A stretch of 52,523 bases of DNA, taken from NCBI GenBank assembly GCA_040752915.1, contig JBFMHB010000012.1:1-52523 (forward strand), written 5' to 3'. The notes beneath the pieces were generated by a model. It had not been told where the DNA came from and did no database searches. It was given only the letters and a program-made list of their open reading frames with translations. The stretch's first letter is position 1. Each line of letters opens with the position of its first letter. Positions 1 through 9,557 of the stretch are shown in pieces. A program made the translations under genes and the position numbers. This DNA comes from Acidobacteriota bacterium (lineage in GTDB: Bacteria; Acidobacteriota; UBA4820; DSQY01).

Positions 1-613
1 AGGACGCACCTAAAGAGAGAAACTCCCCCCGAGATCCACGAAAACGGCCTCGTAAAATCGCCGAGGTTCAACGAAACGGGCTTGCTCTGAAGGTGGTCCC
101 GTCCCAGGCAGAAAAACCTTCTTGAAGAGGACCGCAAGCAACGCAGCTGGCGCCCAAAGGTGGGTCCTGGGGTGGTCCTTGGAGTGTGAAAAAGGGGTAA
201 GGTCTTGGATTGACACATGGTTGTGAGGCACGCATCCCCCGCCTGCTTTTCCGGCGGGGCTTTTGCTTCTTGAACCCGCCACCTTCGGTGTCCTGCCGCA
301 CAGCCTGGAGGCGAGGCGGCGGAGTCCTCCAATGGCAAGCCCTCCAACTCGTGCAGCGCGTGCGTTGGGCCAGCATCTTGCCCCGTTGAGGGTGGCCTGG
401 GCCGCGGCGGTGAAGGATTTCACGATGGAGTCTGGGCCGCCCCGGACCGGACCCTGGACCGCACTCGGCTGGGGCAAGAAAAGGAATCCGGTCTCGCATG
501 GCCGCATGGATGAGGCCGCCTGGGCGTAGGGCGCGGAAGAAGGCCTGATCGGGATCATCGGATCCGGGGAATTTTGGACTCCCGCGTGGCTGGTCCCGCG
601 GCCCAGCCCTTCG
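1..613. other. Gene-free left flank of tRNA-Ser
   Basis: No convincing gene is seen here. Open frames on both strands have no ribosome site, no recognisable domain and atypical composition; several run antisense through the tRNA downstream. The only clear structure is a terminator-like hairpin at 237-264. The stretch may be the downstream flank of a gene or RNA beyond the left edge. Confidence 0.6.
237..264 (+). terminator. Probable intrinsic terminator
   Basis: CCCCGCC (237-243) pairs perfectly with GGCGGGG (253-259) across a 9-nt loop and is followed by CTTTTGCTTCTT. It would end a plus-strand transcript entering from the left. The U tract is interrupted, so strength is uncertain. Confidence 0.5.
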
Positions 614-643
614 TTGACGCGAAGGCCGCGTCGCACCTATAAT
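614..643 (+). promoter_or_regulatory. Sigma-70 promoter of tRNA-Ser
   Basis: TTGACG (614-619) and TATAAT (638-643) are separated by 18 bp. The tRNA begins 20 bp after the -10 box, giving a short 5' leader. A near-consensus promoter fits a stable-RNA gene. Confidence 0.8.
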
Positions 644-663
644 GAAAGCGGCCACCGTTTCGC

Positions 664-978
<315 letters not shown>

Positions 979-988
979 AGAGACACCC

Positions 989-1009
989 AAGGGGGGCTCT
1001 GCCCCCCTT
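989..1009 (+). terminator. Perfect hairpin after the tRNA fragment
   Basis: AAGGGGGGC (989-997), loop TCT, GCCCCCCTT (1001-1009): a perfect 9-bp stem. No uridine run follows, so termination is uncertain. It lies 11 bases after the CCA of the duplicated tRNA end. Confidence 0.4.
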
Positions 1010-1263
1010 AGGCGCTCGCATCGCTCGCTGAACCCCCCTCGGGTGGTTGGCGCTGCAGCCGAAGTGAATTCGGCTTCGCGCCGTTTCGAGAAGAAGATTC
1101 CGCAAAGGACGTCGTTGGCCAGGAGGAAGAGCGAGGGGCCCCACCCCGGGAACCCTCAGGCGGCCTTGAAACGCAGGGGGTTCTTGGCATTCGGCCTTTA
1201 GACGGGCCAGGAGAGTGGCGTGCCTCTCGTGAGGCCATCCACTTGGGGCGGAACAGGTCTGCC

Positions 1264-2421
1264 TCACCCCGCTCCAGCAGGATCTCCTTCGGAACTCGCC
1301 TTGTCCCCCTTCGGAAGAGGAGGGGGCGTCCGTTTTGCTTGGGTGGACAAGAGGACGTCCATCCAGCGAACCGTCTTGGACACGGAGTAGGTTGCCCCCC
1401 CCTTGAAGCCCTTCGGTGCCCTGGGACCACCGGGTGCTCCTGCCGCGTCCATGCCGCCGCCGGGCATACCTCCCCCCATGCCGCCGCCGGGCATACCTCC
1501 CCCCATGCCGCCGCCGGGCATACCTCCCCCCATGCCGCCGCCGGGCATGCCTCCCCCCATGCCGCCGCCGGGCATGCCTCCCCCCGCACTTCCTTGGGCG
1601 GGGGTCATGGTCACCACCTCTTCGCGGTCCTGTCGGAGCTCGGGGACCTCAAGGCCGATACTCACTCTTCTGACTTCCCTCTGTTCTCGGTCCGGCCATT
1701 CCAAGCACAGTCCAGCCAAGGGAAGGCGGAATTCAAAGCAGAAGTTCGGAGGATCGTACCGGGACGCGGCGCAGAGGTCTTCAGAACCGCATTCCAGTTG
1801 CAACGCGGTCCGGCCCTCCTGCGTAACGAGAAGGATTCCCGGGTCCATGACCCTCTTACATATCTCCTGCGGATCGTTCCGACTAACCGTTGCCTGGGTC
1901 TCGAAACCTACCGAAGCATGGGGGTCCCCGAGACCTGGCGGCAAAGAGGGAAGCGGGCCCGCACCAAGGCCAGGGCCTGGAGGACGCTTATTGGAAAGCT
2001 CGCCTTTGTTGATTGACGCATCCTGGAAGGGATTGTGGTTCAACTCGATTTCGGCCAACAACTCTCTCGAGCCGGAGTACCGGACCTTGAGGTGAGGATC
2101 TCGCTGTCCCTTCGAATCGATCCACAGGCTCATCCCCTTGCGTGAGATCAAGTAGGCCGTTTCAACGCTGGAGATGCGAAGGAGAATGTAAAGAGAGGAC
2201 TGGTCATGGGCGAAACGGATGGTGGCCCAATCACCCGGGAGGTGGTGGTCTTCCACCGTAGTCCAATCCGCCGAGTATCCATCCACGGTGAGGGGGGATG
2301 TGACTCGATACCCGACAAGGTCGCTTGCCCGCATGCCGACGGGAGCCAGTGACACCAGGACGAGCGAAAAAAAACTTCTTGGATCGGCAAGACGGTAGAT
2401 GTTCGGCTTCTTTCTTCCCAT
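1264..2421 (-). CDS. Secreted DOMON/CBM9-like protein with Gly-Met-Pro repeats
   Basis: About 385 residues. ATG at 2421 is preferred because GGAGGA lies about 9 nt upstream; an ATG at 2430 directly abuts that site. An N-terminal hydrophobic stretch (about residues 15-33) is a likely signal peptide. Residues ~40-240 resemble the CBM9/DOMON-like beta-sandwich, with the usual opening VDGYSADWTTVED followed by alternating strands. Residues ~279-324 are five copies of a 9-residue Gly/Met/Pro repeat, and then a ~60-residue tail. Codon use looks less GC-biased than in the neighbours and the gene stands alone beside the tRNA repeat region, so horizontal origin is possible. Substrate unknown. The domain assignment rests on sequence pattern only. 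Confidence 0.65.
   Translation of the reverse strand: MGRKKPNIYRLADPRSFFSLVLVSLAPVGMRASDLVGYRVTSPLTVDGYSADWTTVEDHHLPGDWATIRFAHDQSSLYILLRISSVETAYLISRKGMSLWIDSKGQRDPHLKVRYSGSRELLAEIELNHNPFQDASINKGELSNKRPPGPGLGAGPLPSLPPGLGDPHASVGFETQATVSRNDPQEICKRVMDPGILLVTQEGRTALQLECGSEDLCAASRYDPPNFCFEFRLPLAGLCLEWPDREQREVRRVSIGLEVPELRQDREEVVTMTPAQGSAGGGMPGGGMGGGMPGGGMGGGMPGGGMGGGMPGGGMGGGMPGGGMDAAGAPGGPRAPKGFKGGATYSVSKTVRWMDVLLSTQAKRTPPPLPKGDKASSEGDPAGAG
1451..1585 (-). repeat. 27-bp tandem repeat, 5 copies
   Basis: Five direct 27-bp units begin at 1451, 1478, 1505, 1532 and 1559. The first three share one synonymous variant (CATACC) and the last two another (CATGCC). Each unit keeps frame and encodes Gly3-Met-Pro-Gly3-Met on the minus strand. 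The near-identity suggests recent expansion and likely copy-number variation. Confidence 0.9.
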
Positions 2422-3148
2422 TCTCGTCATTCCTCCGGAAGGGCCTTTCCTGACTGGGTGCGGCGCTTCTGGCCCGGGTCGCCGCAGGTTGATGGAGATG
2501 GCAGGATTGGGCCAGGCCGCAAGCGCGTGCGCCCTGGTCAGAATGGCGCTCCCATGTGGCAGACCACCGCACAAGTTGCTTGAGAAGACGAGGGCCGATT
2601 TCCTGCAGCAACGCATGCCCAGCCTGGAATTGGCATCCATGAGCTGTGGATGTCCCTCATTTCATCTCTCACCGCTTGCATTCACTCCCCTTGCGGACGC
2701 TGGGGATCGAGCATTCTAGGTGCCAAGTCGGACGAGATTCGCATCATCCGATGCGAGTCTCCACGAAGGGTTGCAAATGCCGGGCCCTCGTACCGGTTGA
2801 GAGTCTGTCCAAGATGGCATTGAGGCATCCGCAGTGACCATCATTTCAGATCGTCGTGCGGGGGGCAGCACGTTTCCTTGTACTTTGACGCCCCCAGGCG
2901 CACTCGATGGCCCCGGGAGTTCCTCTCGGAGGCAGTACCTCCCCGCTCACACCTCGGTGCGAAGGCCAGCCTTGAGTGCTCGGTGATTCTCCTCGCAAGG
3001 ACTGTCTTGTGCCCTGAAGAGGCTGTCAGTCGTGCAAAGCCATCGGAGAAGGAGAGTGGATCCCCCTGAGAAGCGATTGTGTTTCAGCCGCCCGGCCCTT
3101 TAATGACCCAAAGGGCGAGCTGGTCGCGGTTCGCCCTGCGCCTGCGAC
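2422..3148. other. Gene-free interval (about 0.7 kb)
   Basis: No open frame here has a ribosome site or recognisable domain, and composition is less GC-biased than in the flanking operons. One imperfect hairpin is visible: GAGATTCGCAT (2734-2744), loop CATCCG, ATGCGAGTCTC (2751-2761), with a single G-U-type mismatch. It may include the promoter of the minus-strand gene ending at 1264 and decayed sequence. Nothing else can be assigned. Confidence 0.5.
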
Positions 3149-3658
3149 CTACGGATGGCCGCCCTTATGGGTCCGGCCCCAGATCTCGTCCATCTTCCTT
3201 GCGACGGAGCCCGTGACATCGAGGTCCTTCTTGGACCAGACAACGCCGTCTTGCTTCCGGAGGGCAAGGTCCCACCCGTTTTCGGAGGCGAGTTCCTCCA
3301 CGGCACGGCGCAGGACGTCCTCCACCTCCTCAGCGGCCGCCTCGCGGCGGGCTCCCACCTGGGATTCAGCCTCCTGCCTCAGGGCGATCCACTGCCTCTT
3401 CATGGCTTCGAGGTCCCCGGGCCGAATGCGCCCGGCTTCTTCCGCCGCCTGGATCTCCCGGGCCATCCCGGACAACTGGTCCTGGACCTTCTCCGACAGC
3501 TTCTGAACCTCGGCGAAGGCGGCCTTCGCCGCGGCGGATTCGGAGGCGATGCGCTCCATGTCGAGGACCACCATGCGGGTCGGGCCCGCCTGGCAGGCGA
3601 AGAGAGGAACGAGAAGGATCAGGACAAAGGGAAGGAGCCGGACAGGAAGCGTTCTCAT
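3149..3658 (-). CDS. OmpH/Skp-like periplasmic chaperone, probable lipoprotein
   Basis: 169 residues. A hydrophobic leader ends in the lipobox-like LFAC (Cys22), so the protein is probably lipid-anchored in the periplasm. The body is a long charged helical region (residues ~35-130) rich in Ala, Glu, Arg and Lys, as in the tentacle helices of Skp/OmpH, which hold unfolded outer-membrane proteins. AGGAGA precedes the ATG. It is the last gene of the efflux operon, 105 bp after the second permease. A chaperone role there is inference; the coiled-coil composition makes the family call moderate. Confidence 0.65.
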   Translation of the reverse strand: MRTLPVRLLPFVLILLVPLFACQAGPTRMVVLDMERIASESAAAKAAFAEVQKLSEKVQDQLSGMAREIQAAEEAGRIRPGDLEAMKRQWIALRQEAESQVGARREAAAEEVEDVLRRAVEELASENGWDLALRKQDGVVWSKKDLDVTGSVARKMDEIWGRTHKGGHP

Positions 3659-3763
3659 GGTGCTCTCCTTTCTGAGTGCGCCGGCGAGTGGGACGCGGCG
3701 GGGACGAAACGGGACCGAAGGAAGGCGGGCGCCGTTGGAGGCCGTGAGGGTCCCCCGACGGAG

Positions 3764-4987
3764 TCAGCCGGCCGCATGGAGGGCCACGGCCGGCTCCAGC
3801 CGCGCGGCCTTCAGGGCGGGATAGAGGCCGAAGGCGACTCCCATGGCCACCGACAGCCCGAAGGCGTAGGCGGTGGCGCTCCAGGGCCACAGGAGGGGCC
3901 ATCGCATGAGGTACACGGTGAGCCAGGTTCCGCCCAGGCCCACAAGGACCCCCGAGAGGCCCCCCATGGCGGCCAGGCTGCCCGCCTCCAGAAGGAACTG
4001 CCCCAGGATGTCTCTCCTCCGGCCTCCCAGTGCCCTCCGAAGGCCGATCTCGCGGGTCCTCTCCCGGATGGAAATCAGCATGACGGCGAGAATGCCCACG
4101 CCTCCCGTAAAGAGGGAAACGCCGGCCACGCTCCCCACGAGGACCGTGAAGGCCTGGCTGGTGTCCTGCTCGGACCGCATGAGCTGGGCCTGGTCCTGGA
4201 TCGTGAAGTCGTTCTCCTTGCCCGGCTTGAGGCGGTGGGTCTTCCGGAGCACGGGGACGATCCGGTCCGGGAGGGAGGCCATGGCCTCGGCGCTTTCGGC
4301 CTGGATGAGGATGCTCTGGAGGTACGTGACGTGGAAGACGCGAACCATGGCGGTGGAGAGCGGCACGTACACCACGTCGTCCTGGTCGTCCCCGTTGAGG
4401 TCCTGGCCCCGCGGGGAGGTGACGCCCACGACCTTGAAGAGGATCTTGTTGATCTCCAGGGACTTGCCCACCGGATCGGCGCCCTCGAAGACGTTGGTGA
4501 CGACGGTGGGGCCGACCACCGCCACCCGGGCCAGGGACCGCTGTTCCAGGTCGGTGAAGAGGCGACCCCTCGCGGCGGAGACGCCCCGGATCCGGAAGAG
4601 GGCCGGCTCGGCCCCCGCCACGTCGGTGCGGGTGCGGATCCCCTTGTACCGGACCACGGCGCTCCTCTGGTACGCCCCCGCGATGCATTCGATACCCGTG
4701 AGCCGGCGCGAGAGGGCCTGGACGTCTCTTGGCGTGAGGGTCGTGAACGTGGAGACCTGGCGGGTCCGGCCTCCCACGTTCTGGAAGCGGCCGGCCTGGA
4801 CCACGAGGAGGTTCGTCCCCATGTTGCGGACTTTCCCGACGACCTCCTCCTCCGCCGCCTTTCCAGCCCCCACCATGATGACGACGGCGGCCACGCCGAT
4901 GGCGATGCCCGCGCTCGAGAGCACCGTCCGGAGCTTGTGTCCCATCAAGACGTCCCAGGAGATCACGAGCGTGCGGGCCAGATTCAT
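3764..4987 (-). CDS. MacB/FtsX-type ABC transporter permease (second of two)
   Basis: 407 residues. The N-terminus (SWDVLMGHKLRTVLS) leads into TM1 and then a large periplasmic domain (about residues 50-270) with the MacB-type core (TNLLVV, GRLFTDLE). Three C-terminal TM segments (about 280-395) form the FtsX domain, including the coupling segment REIGLRRALGGRRRDI. There is no fused ATPase; that subunit is the separate gene at 6396-7073. GGAGG lies 9 nt before the ATG. Paired with the homologous permease upstream, it probably forms a heterodimer moving a substrate from the periplasmic side to TolC. Substrate not determinable. Confidence 0.88.
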   Translation of the reverse strand: MNLARTLVISWDVLMGHKLRTVLSSAGIAIGVAAVVIMVGAGKAAEEEVVGKVRNMGTNLLVVQAGRFQNVGGRTRQVSTFTTLTPRDVQALSRRLTGIECIAGAYQRSAVVRYKGIRTRTDVAGAEPALFRIRGVSAARGRLFTDLEQRSLARVAVVGPTVVTNVFEGADPVGKSLEINKILFKVVGVTSPRGQDLNGDDQDDVVYVPLSTAMVRVFHVTYLQSILIQAESAEAMASLPDRIVPVLRKTHRLKPGKENDFTIQDQAQLMRSEQDTSQAFTVLVGSVAGVSLFTGGVGILAVMLISIRERTREIGLRRALGGRRRDILGQFLLEAGSLAAMGGLSGVLVGLGGTWLTVYLMRWPLLWPWSATAYAFGLSVAMGVAFGLYPALKAARLEPAVALHAAG

Positions 4988-5007
4988 CCAGGGAGCCCTC
5001 CGGAGAC

Positions 5008-5098
5008 ATTTGGGATTGGGGATGGGGGATTTGGGATGGAGGCAACCCGTCCCGCTTCCCGCCTCGAATCCGAAATCCCAAATCGAAAATCCGAAATC
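5008..5098. repeat. Inverted array of TTTGGGAT-like short repeats
   Basis: Between the two permease genes lie short direct repeats (ATTTGGGAT, GGGATTTGGGAT) at ~5009-5035. After a ~35-bp spacer, their complements (CCGAAATCCCAAATC, AAAATCCGAAATC) occur at ~5068-5098. The two arms could fold into a long imperfect hairpin. The array overlaps the stop codon of the upstream permease and is the only sizeable gap in this operon. Confidence 0.7.
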
Positions 5099-6383
5099 AT
5101 CTCAGCGCCTCCACGGGGTCGAGCCTCGCGGCCCGTCGAGCCGGCTGGACGCCGAAGACGAGCCCCACGAGGGAGGAGAAGAGAGCCGCGTAGGCGAAGG
5201 TCTTCCAGCTCACGGCCATGGGCATCATGGGGAAGAGCTTGGGGATGGCCAGCACGGGAACCAGCCCGAGGAGCACCCCCAGGGCCATTCCGAACAGGCT
5301 CACGATCACGGATTCCACCAGGAACTCGGAAAAGACGTCCCGCCTCGACGCGCCCAGGGCCCGCTTGAGGCCGATCTCCGGCACGCGCTCGCTGACGGAC
5401 AGGAGGAGGATGTTCATGAGGACCACCCCTCCGACGAGGAGGGCCACGAGGGTCAAGGCTCCGCCCACGAGCTGGGTGGTCCGGGCCATGCTGCGGACGC
5501 GCTGGGCGATGAAGTCCGGGGTGCGGACCCGGAAATCGTCCTCCTCCTCCTCCCGCACGTGATGGCGCTGTCGAAGGAGCGCCGTCACGCCCTGCACGAC
5601 GGACGGGACCTCGTACCCCTCGCGGACCTTGAGCCGGATGAACCGGATGGTGTCCACGCGGAATACCCGCCGCATCCCCGTCGAAAGGGGGACCCAGATC
5701 CGGTCGTCCATGTCGAAACCCATGGAGTTCGTCCCCCGCGACTGGAGAACGCCCTTCACCGTGAACTGGACCCGGTTCACCAGGATCCGCTGGCCCACCG
5801 GGTCCTCGTCCCCGAAAAGGTTCCGGGCCACGGTGGTCCCCAGCACGCAGCGTCTCGCCAGGGTCCTTTCGTCGTCCTCGTCAAGGGGCTCTCCGGCGGA
5901 GACGTACCAATCGAAGGTCTGACAGTAGGCCGGGTCGGCGGCGGTGACGTCGGTCTGCGCCTCCGCCTCTCCGGCCTTGATGGGGACATCCCGCTGGAAG
6001 AGCCCCGCGCAGATCACGGCCTCCTCGGAGAACCGGTCACGGACCGCGGCGGCGTCCTCGAGGCGGAGGGTGGAGGAGGAGGCGGACCTCCCCGGAGGGC
6101 CCATCATCCTCCCGCCGCCGGCGAAGACCATGATGGAGCGCGGACCAAAGGTGGACATGATCTCCGAGATCCTCCGCTCGACCCCGGCGCTCAGGCCCAC
6201 GACGGCCGTGAGGAGCATGATGCCGACGGCGGTGCCCAGGAGCATGAGGAAGGCCTTGCCCTTCTGCGCCCAGAGGGCGCCCGCGGCGTGGCGGGCCAGC
6301 CGGAAAAGGCGGAAGGAGGAGCGGGCCGGGCGGACGCGGGCCGGTGTCAGCGAAAGGCCCCGGGCGGTCTCGGTGTGATTCAT
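5097..6383 (-). CDS. MacB/FtsX-type ABC transporter permease (first of two)
   Basis: 428 residues with the same architecture as its downstream paralogue. A charged ~25-residue N-terminus leads to TM1 (ALWAQKGKAFLMLLGTAVG), then a MacB-like periplasmic domain (about 60-290) and three C-terminal TM segments with the FtsX coupling motif EIGLKRALGASRRDV. GAGGAG sits ~8 nt before the ATG, which follows the ATPase stop by 12 bp. Two diverged permeases with one ATPase suggest a heteromeric transporter rather than the MacB homodimer. Glycine/methionine-rich residues (FAGGGRMMGPPG) near residue 95 are unusual. Confidence 0.88.
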   Translation of the reverse strand: MNHTETARGLSLTPARVRPARSSFRLFRLARHAAGALWAQKGKAFLMLLGTAVGIMLLTAVVGLSAGVERRISEIMSTFGPRSIMVFAGGGRMMGPPGRSASSSTLRLEDAAAVRDRFSEEAVICAGLFQRDVPIKAGEAEAQTDVTAADPAYCQTFDWYVSAGEPLDEDDERTLARRCVLGTTVARNLFGDEDPVGQRILVNRVQFTVKGVLQSRGTNSMGFDMDDRIWVPLSTGMRRVFRVDTIRFIRLKVREGYEVPSVVQGVTALLRQRHHVREEEEDDFRVRTPDFIAQRVRSMARTTQLVGGALTLVALLVGGVVLMNILLLSVSERVPEIGLKRALGASRRDVFSEFLVESVIVSLFGMALGVLLGLVPVLAIPKLFPMMPMAVSWKTFAYAALFSSLVGLVFGVQPARRAARLDPVEALR

Positions 6384-6395
6384 GGGGCGGTCTCC

Positions 6396-7073
<678 letters not shown>

Positions 7074-7083
7074 GGCCACCGCC

Positions 7084-8166
7084 TCACAGGCCGCCGGTGT
7101 CGTTGGCTCGGGCGGCTCCCGGCACGAAGACCTTGTCCCCCTCGGAGAGCCCGGCCTTGATCTGGACGAACTCGCCCGACTCCCGACCGAGGGTCACGGG
7201 GCGGGCCGAGAGGCCCTTCCCTTCCGGGACCTGGACATAGGCCTTTCCGCCCTCGTGCTTGACCGCTCGAACGGGGACCACCAAGGCCCCTTTGGTGGTG
7301 TCCAGCGTGATCGAGACGGAGGCGGTCATCTGGGGCCTCAGGAGACCCTCGAAGGCGTCCTGAATACCGAGGATGACGGCGTAGTTGACGACGTTGTCCT
7401 GGATGACGGCCTGGGGGTAGATGGCTTCCACCACCGCCTGGAAGGTCTTGTCCGGAAACGCGTCCACGGTGAAGGTGGCGGCCTGTCCGACCTTGACCCG
7501 GCCGATGTCCACCTCGTCCACGTAGGCGTCCACCTCCAGACGGCTCAGGTCGATGACCGTGACGAAGGTCGGCGCGCTCAGGCTCGCGGCCACCGTCTCG
7601 CCCTCCTGGGTGGACACGGATCCGACGATGCCGTCGATGGGCGACGTGACGGTGGCGTAGGAGAGCTGGACCTCGGCATAGGCGAGTTGGGCCTTCGCGT
7701 TGTCCGCCTCGGCGCGGGCCTGCTCGTAGGCCCGCCGCGCCGCGTCCACGCTGTCCTGGGAGACGTAGCCCTTGGGGAGGAGTTCCTTCGTCCGGTCGTA
7801 ATTGGACTTGGCGTAATCCGCCGTGGCCAGCGCCGAGGCCAGCGCGGCCTTCGCCTTGTCCACGTTGGCCTGAAGATCGCGCTGCTCCAGGATCGCGAGG
7901 GTCTGCCCCCGGGTGACGCGGTCTCCCACCTGCACGTAGAGGCGTTCGAGCCGCCCCGAAACGCGGGGTCCCACCTTGACCTGGGCCCCCACCCTGGGGG
8001 TGACGGTCCCCGTGGCGATGACCTGTGCGGGCAGGTCCATGATTTTGACGGGGACCAGGTTTCCGGCGGGGGGCTTTCCGCCTCCGGCTTTCTTGCAGGC
8101 GCCCTGAAGGACACCGGCGAGGACTAGGGCGAGGACGAGCGAGTTCCGAAGGGTCTTGGGGCTCAT
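7084..8166 (-). CDS. macA: MacA-like periplasmic adaptor (HlyD/RND membrane-fusion family)
   Basis: 360 residues. ATG at 8166 shares an ATGA overlap with the upstream tolC-like stop. N-terminal hydrophobic leader with a possible lipid-attachment Cys24. Then the first half-barrel and lipoyl domain (GTVTPRVGAQVKVGPRVSG, VGDRVTRGQTLA), an alpha-helical hairpin (about residues 100-160), the second lipoyl half (TSPIDGIVG), a beta-barrel (VDEVDIGRVKVGQ) and a membrane-proximal domain. It bridges the inner-membrane ABC permeases and the TolC-like channel. Gene order adaptor-ATPase-permease matches macAB, but the symbol is by family resemblance. Confidence 0.9.
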   Translation of the reverse strand: MSPKTLRNSLVLALVLAGVLQGACKKAGGGKPPAGNLVPVKIMDLPAQVIATGTVTPRVGAQVKVGPRVSGRLERLYVQVGDRVTRGQTLAILEQRDLQANVDKAKAALASALATADYAKSNYDRTKELLPKGYVSQDSVDAARRAYEQARAEADNAKAQLAYAEVQLSYATVTSPIDGIVGSVSTQEGETVAASLSAPTFVTVIDLSRLEVDAYVDEVDIGRVKVGQAATFTVDAFPDKTFQAVVEAIYPQAVIQDNVVNYAVILGIQDAFEGLLRPQMTASVSITLDTTKGALVVPVRAVKHEGGKAYVQVPEGKGLSARPVTLGRESGEFVQIKAGLSEGDKVFVPGAARANDTGGL

Positions 8167-9557
8167 GGCGTGGGGTCCCCCTTGGCTGGGTCGGCCTGGT
8201 CGGATGAACGTGACAGCGAAAGCGCGGTGGAAGGCACGGTGATTCCCTCCAGTAGATCGATCCCCGTGGCGCGGCTCCATTGCAGATCGGAGAGGAGCGC
8301 CTGGAGGCGCGCCCTCACCAGGCGCAGCTTGGCGCTCTGCAGGGAGGTCGTGGCGTCCACCAGGTCGAGCATGGACCCGAGTCCTTCCCGGTACCGTCCC
8401 TCGGCCACCCGCGCGCTCTCCTCCGCGCTCAAGAGGTAGGCCTCGGCGGCCGCCACCGCCTGAAGGGATTCATCGAGGCCTATGCGCGCCGTGTACGCGG
8501 CCTTTTCCGCGGCGAGGAGGGCGCTCCGGGTTTCCTCCCGGGCGCCTTCGTACCCGGCCCGTGCTCCCGCCACGCTCCAGGACTTGGAGAAGCCCGTGAA
8601 GAGAGGAATCCGGATCGAGAGGCCCACGCTCCAGGTGTCCCGGTCGGGCCAGCGGCCCGCGTCCAGGCGGCCCACCGACCCGTCGGCCGTGACCGTGGGC
8701 CGGGTGGAGAACTTCGCGGCCTTCCAGGTGAGCCAGGAGGCCTCCTCCTCCGCCCTGGCGGCCTTTACCTCGGGGATGGCCGAGAGGGCCCGCTCCCGCC
8801 CCTCGATCCAGTCCGGAAGGGAGGGCAAGGTCCCTTCCCGGGGGACGCCCGCGATCTCGACGGGCGCATCCGCCGGAAATCCCATCAGGATGGCCAGGGC
8901 GGACCGTCCTCGGGATACGTCGCCGGCGGCCTGGACCACGCCCAGTCGGGCGTCCGCTTCGGCGGTGGCGGCCCGGAGCACGTCGGCCCGCGGCGCGAGG
9001 CCCACGGATTCTCTGGCCCGGGCCATTTCCAGGTGGACCGTGCTCTGGGACAGGATCTCCCGGGCCACTTCGAGGTCCCACAGGTAGCCCTGGAGAGTGT
9101 AGTAGGCCGTGGCCACCTCCATCGCCAGGTCCTGGACGGTGGCCTTGAACCTCCAGTCGGCGGCCTGGTACGCGGCGGCGGCTCCCTGGACCTCCGTCTT
9201 TCGCTGGCCGCCGTCCAGGAGCGTGACCTGGGTGGAAAGCGCGCCGCTGGAACTGGTGGCGGCGGACGAACGGCCCGAGGCGCCGGCCTCGGCTTCGGCG
9301 TAGGATCGGGACAACCCGCCGGAGGCCGTGAGGGTGGGCCAGTAGGAGGCCCGGCTCTGTCCGATGCGGGCCATGGAGGCTCGCCCGGCGTGAAGCATGG
9401 CCCCGACGTCCGGGTTGTGGCCGACCGCGATCTGGATGCACTCGCGCAGAGTGAGCGGAGGGCCGGAGGGACCCGCCGAGGGCTCCTCTCCTTCCGCTCC
9501 GATGCGAAGCGCCGTGGTCAGGAGAAGGCAGGTCAAGAGAAGGTGGCGGTGCCTCAC
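8163..9557 (-). CDS. TolC-family outer-membrane efflux channel
   Basis: 464 residues from a GTG at 9557 that forms a GTGA overlap with the upstream stop. Upstream in-frame sequence overlaps other genes and is not coding. Signal peptide (LLLTCLLLTTALRIGA) is followed by two repeats of the outer-membrane efflux protein fold: LTLRECIQIAVGHNPDV opens the first and SIRIPLFTGFSKSW marks the second. Long Ala/Glu/Arg-rich helices would form the periplasmic tunnel. It is the exit duct for the MacA/ABC complex encoded downstream. Confidence 0.9.
   Translation of the reverse strand: MRHRHLLLTCLLLTTALRIGAEGEEPSAGPSGPPLTLRECIQIAVGHNPDVGAMLHAGRASMARIGQSRASYWPTLTASGGLSRSYAEAEAGASGRSSAATSSSGALSTQVTLLDGGQRKTEVQGAAAAYQAADWRFKATVQDLAMEVATAYYTLQGYLWDLEVAREILSQSTVHLEMARARESVGLAPRADVLRAATAEADARLGVVQAAGDVSRGRSALAILMGFPADAPVEIAGVPREGTLPSLPDWIEGRERALSAIPEVKAARAEEEASWLTWKAAKFSTRPTVTADGSVGRLDAGRWPDRDTWSVGLSIRIPLFTGFSKSWSVAGARAGYEGAREETRSALLAAEKAAYTARIGLDESLQAVAAAEAYLLSAEESARVAEGRYREGLGSMLDLVDATTSLQSAKLRLVRARLQALLSDLQWSRATGIDLLEGITVPSTALSLSRSSDQADPAKGDPTP

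Noticed and set aside
1451-1585. CRISPR array
   Set aside because: The units are contiguous 27-bp coding repeats without spacers.
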